In this document: positions 6,848 to 10,246 of the stretch, piece after piece
Position numbering within the stretch: the first letter of the stretch is position 1
How the letters are laid out: every line of letters starts with the position of its first letter
From: SLFT01 sp964493075
GTDB taxonomy: Bacteria > Hydrogenedentota > Hydrogenedentia > Hydrogenedentales > CAITNO01
Assembly (NCBI GenBank): GCA_964493075.1
Contig: CAZBNU010000148.1
Coordinates: forward strand, 1-10,246
Length of the DNA: 10,246 nt
Direction of reading: 5' to 3'
Notes under the pieces: model-generated
The model's input: the letters and a program-made list of their open reading frames with translations, nothing else
Told to the model about the DNA's origin: nothing
Databases searched by the model: none
Made by a program: the position numbers and the translations under genes

Positions 6848-6906
6848 CAACTATGATTGCCGTGGGCAACCGTTTTCCCAGGCGTTTTTGAAAGGAAAAG
6901 TATGCT

Positions 6907-9900
6907 ATGCAAAATGCAAATGTTAATCTTGAGCGTCGTTCAGCGAAGGGAAACCAGTGCCCTGGTTTCCTGGTTTCCGTTACAATGGGGTATTGTCTCA
7001 TGATGAGTATGGCAGCATGCAGCTTTGCCGCAGACACACCCCCTGACTGGCAGAACCCACGTTTGACCGGCGTTAATACCTTGCCGCCCCATGCCACCGC
7101 CGTAATCTGTCCCGATGCGGATACGGCGCTTGCTATCGGGCCTGTGTCGAATGCGGAACGGGTGAAGTCGCCCTGGTACGTCTCGTTGAACGGAGACTGG
7201 AAATACAAGTATGCCGTCAATCATACGGAACGGGTGCCCGATTTCTGGACGACTGCCTTTGACGACAGTGCATGGGCAACTATTCCGGTGCCCGCCAATG
7301 TGGAAAAGCATGGCTATGGCATTCCCATTTATGTGAACATTTCCTATCCGTGGCGCAAGCCGTGGGAACCGCCCTATGTTCCCGAAGACGATCCGAACAA
7401 TACGGTGAACGCCTACCGCCGCACGTTCACCGTGCCCGAAGCCTGGGACGCACGGCGCGTAGTGATCACCTTCGATGGCGTCAATTCCATGTTCTACCTG
7501 TGGGTGAACGGCGAGAAGGTCGGCATGGGCAAAGACAGCCGCACGCCGGTGGAGTTTGATATTACAGCGTACCTGAAGCCGGGCGAGAACCTGCTGGCAG
7601 TGGAAAACTTTCGCTGGTGCGACGGTTCCTACCTGGAGGATCAGGATTTCTGGCGGTTGAGCGGCATTTTCCGTGACGTATACCTCTGGTCGCCTGCCAT
7701 GGTGCATATTCGCGATTTCGAGGTAAAGACGGACTTGGATGCCGCGTACAAGGACGCGGAGTTGACCCTGTCAGTTGCTGTGGAAAATCATGGCGAGGCT
7801 GCCGCCGCAGTCACGGTGGAAGGCGCTTTATTTAATCCCGAAAAAGACGGAAAATCCGTGTGGCCAGTACTACGACCAGATGTTATAAATGAAAAAGGCC
7901 TAAAAGGCAACACAATGGCAATCCTGTCCGCGACATTACAGGTAGAACCAGGCAAGGAAAGTAATGGTGAAGTCACAATAGATGTAGGCAGAATTCTCAA
8001 ATGGTCTGCGGAAACGCCGTATCTGTATCCCCTTGTCCTGACGTTGAAAGACGACGCCGGGAAGGTCATTGAGGTCAGGCGGGTCAATGTGGGTTTCCGT
8101 GAAGTGGAGATGAAAGACGGCAACCTGCTGGTGAACGGCAAGCGTATTCTCATCAAGGGTACGAATCGCCACGAAACCGATCCTGATCTTGGTCATGCCG
8201 TCAACGTGGAAGGCATGATCAAAGACATCGAGGTGATGAAACAGCATAATATCAATGCCGTGCGTACGTCTCATTATCCGAACCAACCGGTGTGGTACGA
8301 TTTGTGTGACAGATACGGACTTTATCTCGTGGACGAAGCGAATATTGAAAGCCACGGTATGGGCTACGGACGCAAGTCCCTCGCTAACTTTGAGGAGTGG
8401 CTCGACGCTCACATGGACCGCACGGTGCGCATGGTGGAACGGGACAAGAACCATCCTTCCGTCATCATCTGGTCACTGGGCAACGAAGCGGGCAACGGCC
8501 CGAATTTCGAAGCGACCTACGATTACATTAAGGAACGCGATCCCGGGCGGCCGGTGCATTACGAGCGCGCCGGACTCGACCGCAACACAGACATCTATTG
8601 TCCCATGTATTCCAAGCCCCGCCTGCTGCAGGACTACGCCGATGGCAAGAAGGTGGACGGCGACTGGGGCCCTGCTTTTATTCTGGAGGAAGGCGCACCT
8701 CGTACACGTCCCCTGATCCTGTGCGAATACGCCCACGCCATGGGCAACAGCAGCGGCAACATGTGGCTCTACTGGGACCTTATTTATTCCAAGCCCTACC
8801 TGCAGGGCGGGTTCATCTGGGACTGGGTGGACCAGTCGTTGCGGGAGTCGGTGGCGCAGAAACCGCCCCGTGTCGCCAAACCGCTTCAACCCGGCGAACC
8901 GACTTTCTGGGCGTTCGGCGGCGATTACGGGCCGGAAGATACGCCCAGTGATCAGAACTTCTGTTCCAACGGACTGGTGTCCCCGGACAGAGTGCCCCAT
9001 CCGGGATTACTCGAAGTGAAACACATTTACCAGTACATCCACTGCAAACCCGTGGACCTTGCCGCCCGCACGGTGGAAGTGAAGAACTGGTTTGATTTCG
9101 TCAACATCAAGGATGTTGCCGTGCTGCATTGGCAGCTGACAGCCGATGGCGTGCTGCTGCAGGAAGGTGACATGCCCACGCCCGACATTGCGCCCCAGTC
9201 AACAGCACAGATAACCGTGCCTGTGGAAGCGTTTACAGCCGAACCCGGTGTGGAGTATTTCCTGAACTTGAGTTTCCGCCTGGCTGACGAGGCGTCCTGG
9301 GCGCCCAAGGGGCATGAGATCGCCTGGGATCAATTCATACTGCCAGATGCCACGCCTGCCCTTGCTGCAGCCGCTTCGGATGTTGCCCTTTCCGTTACGG
9401 AAGACAGCGGCAAGATTGTGGTAACGGGAAAAGACATGACGGCCACTTTCGACAAGAAGGCTGGCGCTCTTGCGTCTCTTACGCTAGCCGGTACGGAACT
9501 TATCAAATCGCCCTTGCGTCCCGATTTCTGGCGCGCACCCATTGACAACGATCGCGGCAGGGGTATGGACAAAACCCAGGGTGAATGGAAAACTGCCCAC
9601 GAAAACGTCAGAGTGAACGACATGACGGTGGAGGAAAGCGCGGGACGTGTGGTAGTGACAGCGAATATGCTGCTGACCGATGTGAAAGCGCACTGGACCA
9701 CCCGCTATACCGTGTTAAACACTGGCGAAGTGCTGGTGGCGGCGGATTTCGTTCCCCGCAAAACTGACCTGCCCAAACTGCCGCGTCTCGGCATGCAGCT
9801 GATCCTGCCCGCCGGTTTCGACAAAATCACTTGGCTGGGCCCGGGACCGCAGGAGACCTACATTGATCGCAAAGACGCCCGCGTGTGTCGCTACAGCGGT

Positions 9901-10246
9901 ACGGTGCGCGAACAGTTCTGCTACGATTACGTGGAACCCGGCGAAAGCGGCAATAAGGTGGATGTGCGCTGGGCAGCGTTGCAGAACGAACAGGGTGTCG
10001 GCTTATTGGTGGTTTCCGATCCGGCGCATAACGTAAGCCTGAACGCTTGCCACTACACAGCGGATGATATCGCCTCGGCAGAGCATCCCTTTGAACTGCC
10101 CGAGCGCGACCATGTTGTATTGAATGTTGACTGGAAACAACAGGGCTTGGGCGGCGACGACAGCTGGGGTGCCTGGCCGCACGATCAGTACCTCATCCCC
10201 TGTGAACCGCAAAGCTACCGGTTCCGGTTGCGTCCCATTACCTCCG
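6907..10246 (+). CDS. GH2 beta-galactosidase, LacZ type (3' end cut off by the window)
   Basis: The frame is open from ATG 6907 to the window edge (1113 codons). AAGGA at 6892-6896 is the ribosome site; the nearby ATG 6902 is out of frame. An export signal ends near CSFA (residue ~41); MAAC could alternatively be a weak lipobox. Domains follow LacZ: sugar-binding jelly roll (~70-265) with the EDQDFWRLSGIFRD signature (D245), Ig-like domain (~265-394), TIM barrel (~395-700) with GTNRHE, acid/base Glu527 in WSLGNEAGNG and nucleophile Glu607 in LILCEYAHAMGNSSG, a further Ig-like domain, then the Bgal_small domain (~846 on) with W1087 in GGDDSWG, the counterpart of the aglycone-site Trp near the LacZ C-terminus. 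Only a few residues should be missing. It hydrolyses terminal beta-galactosides, here outside the cytoplasm, plausibly on oligosaccharides made by the GH16 enzyme. Bases 7826-8004 have an AT-rich codon bias unlike the rest. Confidence 0.95.
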   Translation, partial: MQNANVNLERRSAKGNQCPGFLVSVTMGYCLMMSMAACSFAADTPPDWQNPRLTGVNTLPPHATAVICPDADTALAIGPVSNAERVKSPWYVSLNGDWKYKYAVNHTERVPDFWTTAFDDSAWATIPVPANVEKHGYGIPIYVNISYPWRKPWEPPYVPEDDPNNTVNAYRRTFTVPEAWDARRVVITFDGVNSMFYLWVNGEKVGMGKDSRTPVEFDITAYLKPGENLLAVENFRWCDGSYLEDQDFWRLSGIFRDVYLWSPAMVHIRDFEVKTDLDAAYKDAELTLSVAVENHGEAAAAVTVEGALFNPEKDGKSVWPVLRPDVINEKGLKGNTMAILSATLQVEPGKESNGEVTIDVGRILKWSAETPYLYPLVLTLKDDAGKVIEVRRVNVGFREVEMKDGNLLVNGKRILIKGTNRHETDPDLGHAVNVEGMIKDIEVMKQHNINAVRTSHYPNQPVWYDLCDRYGLYLVDEANIESHGMGYGRKSLANFEEWLDAHMDRTVRMVERDKNHPSVIIWSLGNEAGNGPNFEATYDYIKERDPGRPVHYERAGLDRNTDIYCPMYSKPRLLQDYADGKKVDGDWGPAFILEEGAPRTRPLILCEYAHAMGNSSGNMWLYWDLIYSKPYLQGGFIWDWVDQSLRESVAQKPPRVAKPLQPGEPTFWAFGGDYGPEDTPSDQNFCSNGLVSPDRVPHPGLLEVKHIYQYIHCKPVDLAARTVEVKNWFDFVNIKDVAVLHWQLTADGVLLQEGDMPTPDIAPQSTAQITVPVEAFTAEPGVEYFLNLSFRLADEASWAPKGHEIAWDQFILPDATPALAAAASDVALSVTEDSGKIVVTGKDMTATFDKKAGALASLTLAGTELIKSPLRPDFWRAPIDNDRGRGMDKTQGEWKTAHENVRVNDMTVEESAGRVVVTANMLLTDVKAHWTTRYTVLNTGEVLVAADFVPRKTDLPKLPRLGMQLILPAGFDKITWLGPGPQETYIDRKDARVCRYSGTVREQFCYDYVEPGESGNKVDVRWAALQNEQGVGLLVVSDPAHNVSLNACHYTADDIASAEHPFELPERDHVVLNVDWKQQGLGGDDSWGAWPHDQYLIPCEPQSYRFRLRPITS

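Overview
The window reads as a piece of a bacterial, moderately GC-rich genome. Every supported gene lies on the + strand, and most encode exported proteins for polysaccharide breakdown. The family mix is typical of glycan-degrading members of the Planctomycetota/Lentisphaerota/Hydrogenedentota part of bacterial diversity: an acetylxylan-esterase-like alpha/beta hydrolase, a BNR/Asp-box propeller protein, a GH16 lipoprotein and a LacZ-type GH2 enzyme. No SusC/SusD pair is visible, which argues weakly against Bacteroidota. The taxon assignment is an inference; there is no marker gene here.

Layout: (1) 3-686, the C-terminal end of a large unidentified protein that begins before the window. (2) 687-2120, a low-GC stretch unlike its surroundings. 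It opens with a roughly 60-bp relic of a paralogue of the downstream esterase. It then carries a Tat-exported, two-haem split-Soret-like cytochrome (1008-1841) and ends in a gene-poor gap. (3) 2121-4046, a secreted two-domain alpha/beta hydrolase whose second domain seems catalytically dead. (4) 4152-5507, a secreted Asp-box beta-propeller. (5) 5513-6751, a lipoprotein fusing a LacZ-like sugar-binding domain to a GH16 catalytic domain, probably translated together with gene 4. (6) 6907 to the window end, a nearly complete LacZ-type beta-galactosidase. Its reading frame has no stop inside the window, so an ORF list that requires a stop codon would miss it.

Working model (inference): genes 3-6 form one saccharolytic cluster. 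The surface-anchored GH16 enzyme cuts a beta-linked polymer, perhaps a galactan or glucan. The esterase removes acyl or methyl esters, the GH2 enzyme releases terminal beta-galactose, and the propeller protein supplies a lyase, hydrolase or binding function that cannot be named from sequence. The cytochrome segment is functionally unrelated and looks like an inserted island, with the esterase relic marking one side of the rearrangement.

No tRNA, rRNA, CRISPR array, intact insertion sequence or convincing intrinsic terminator was seen.
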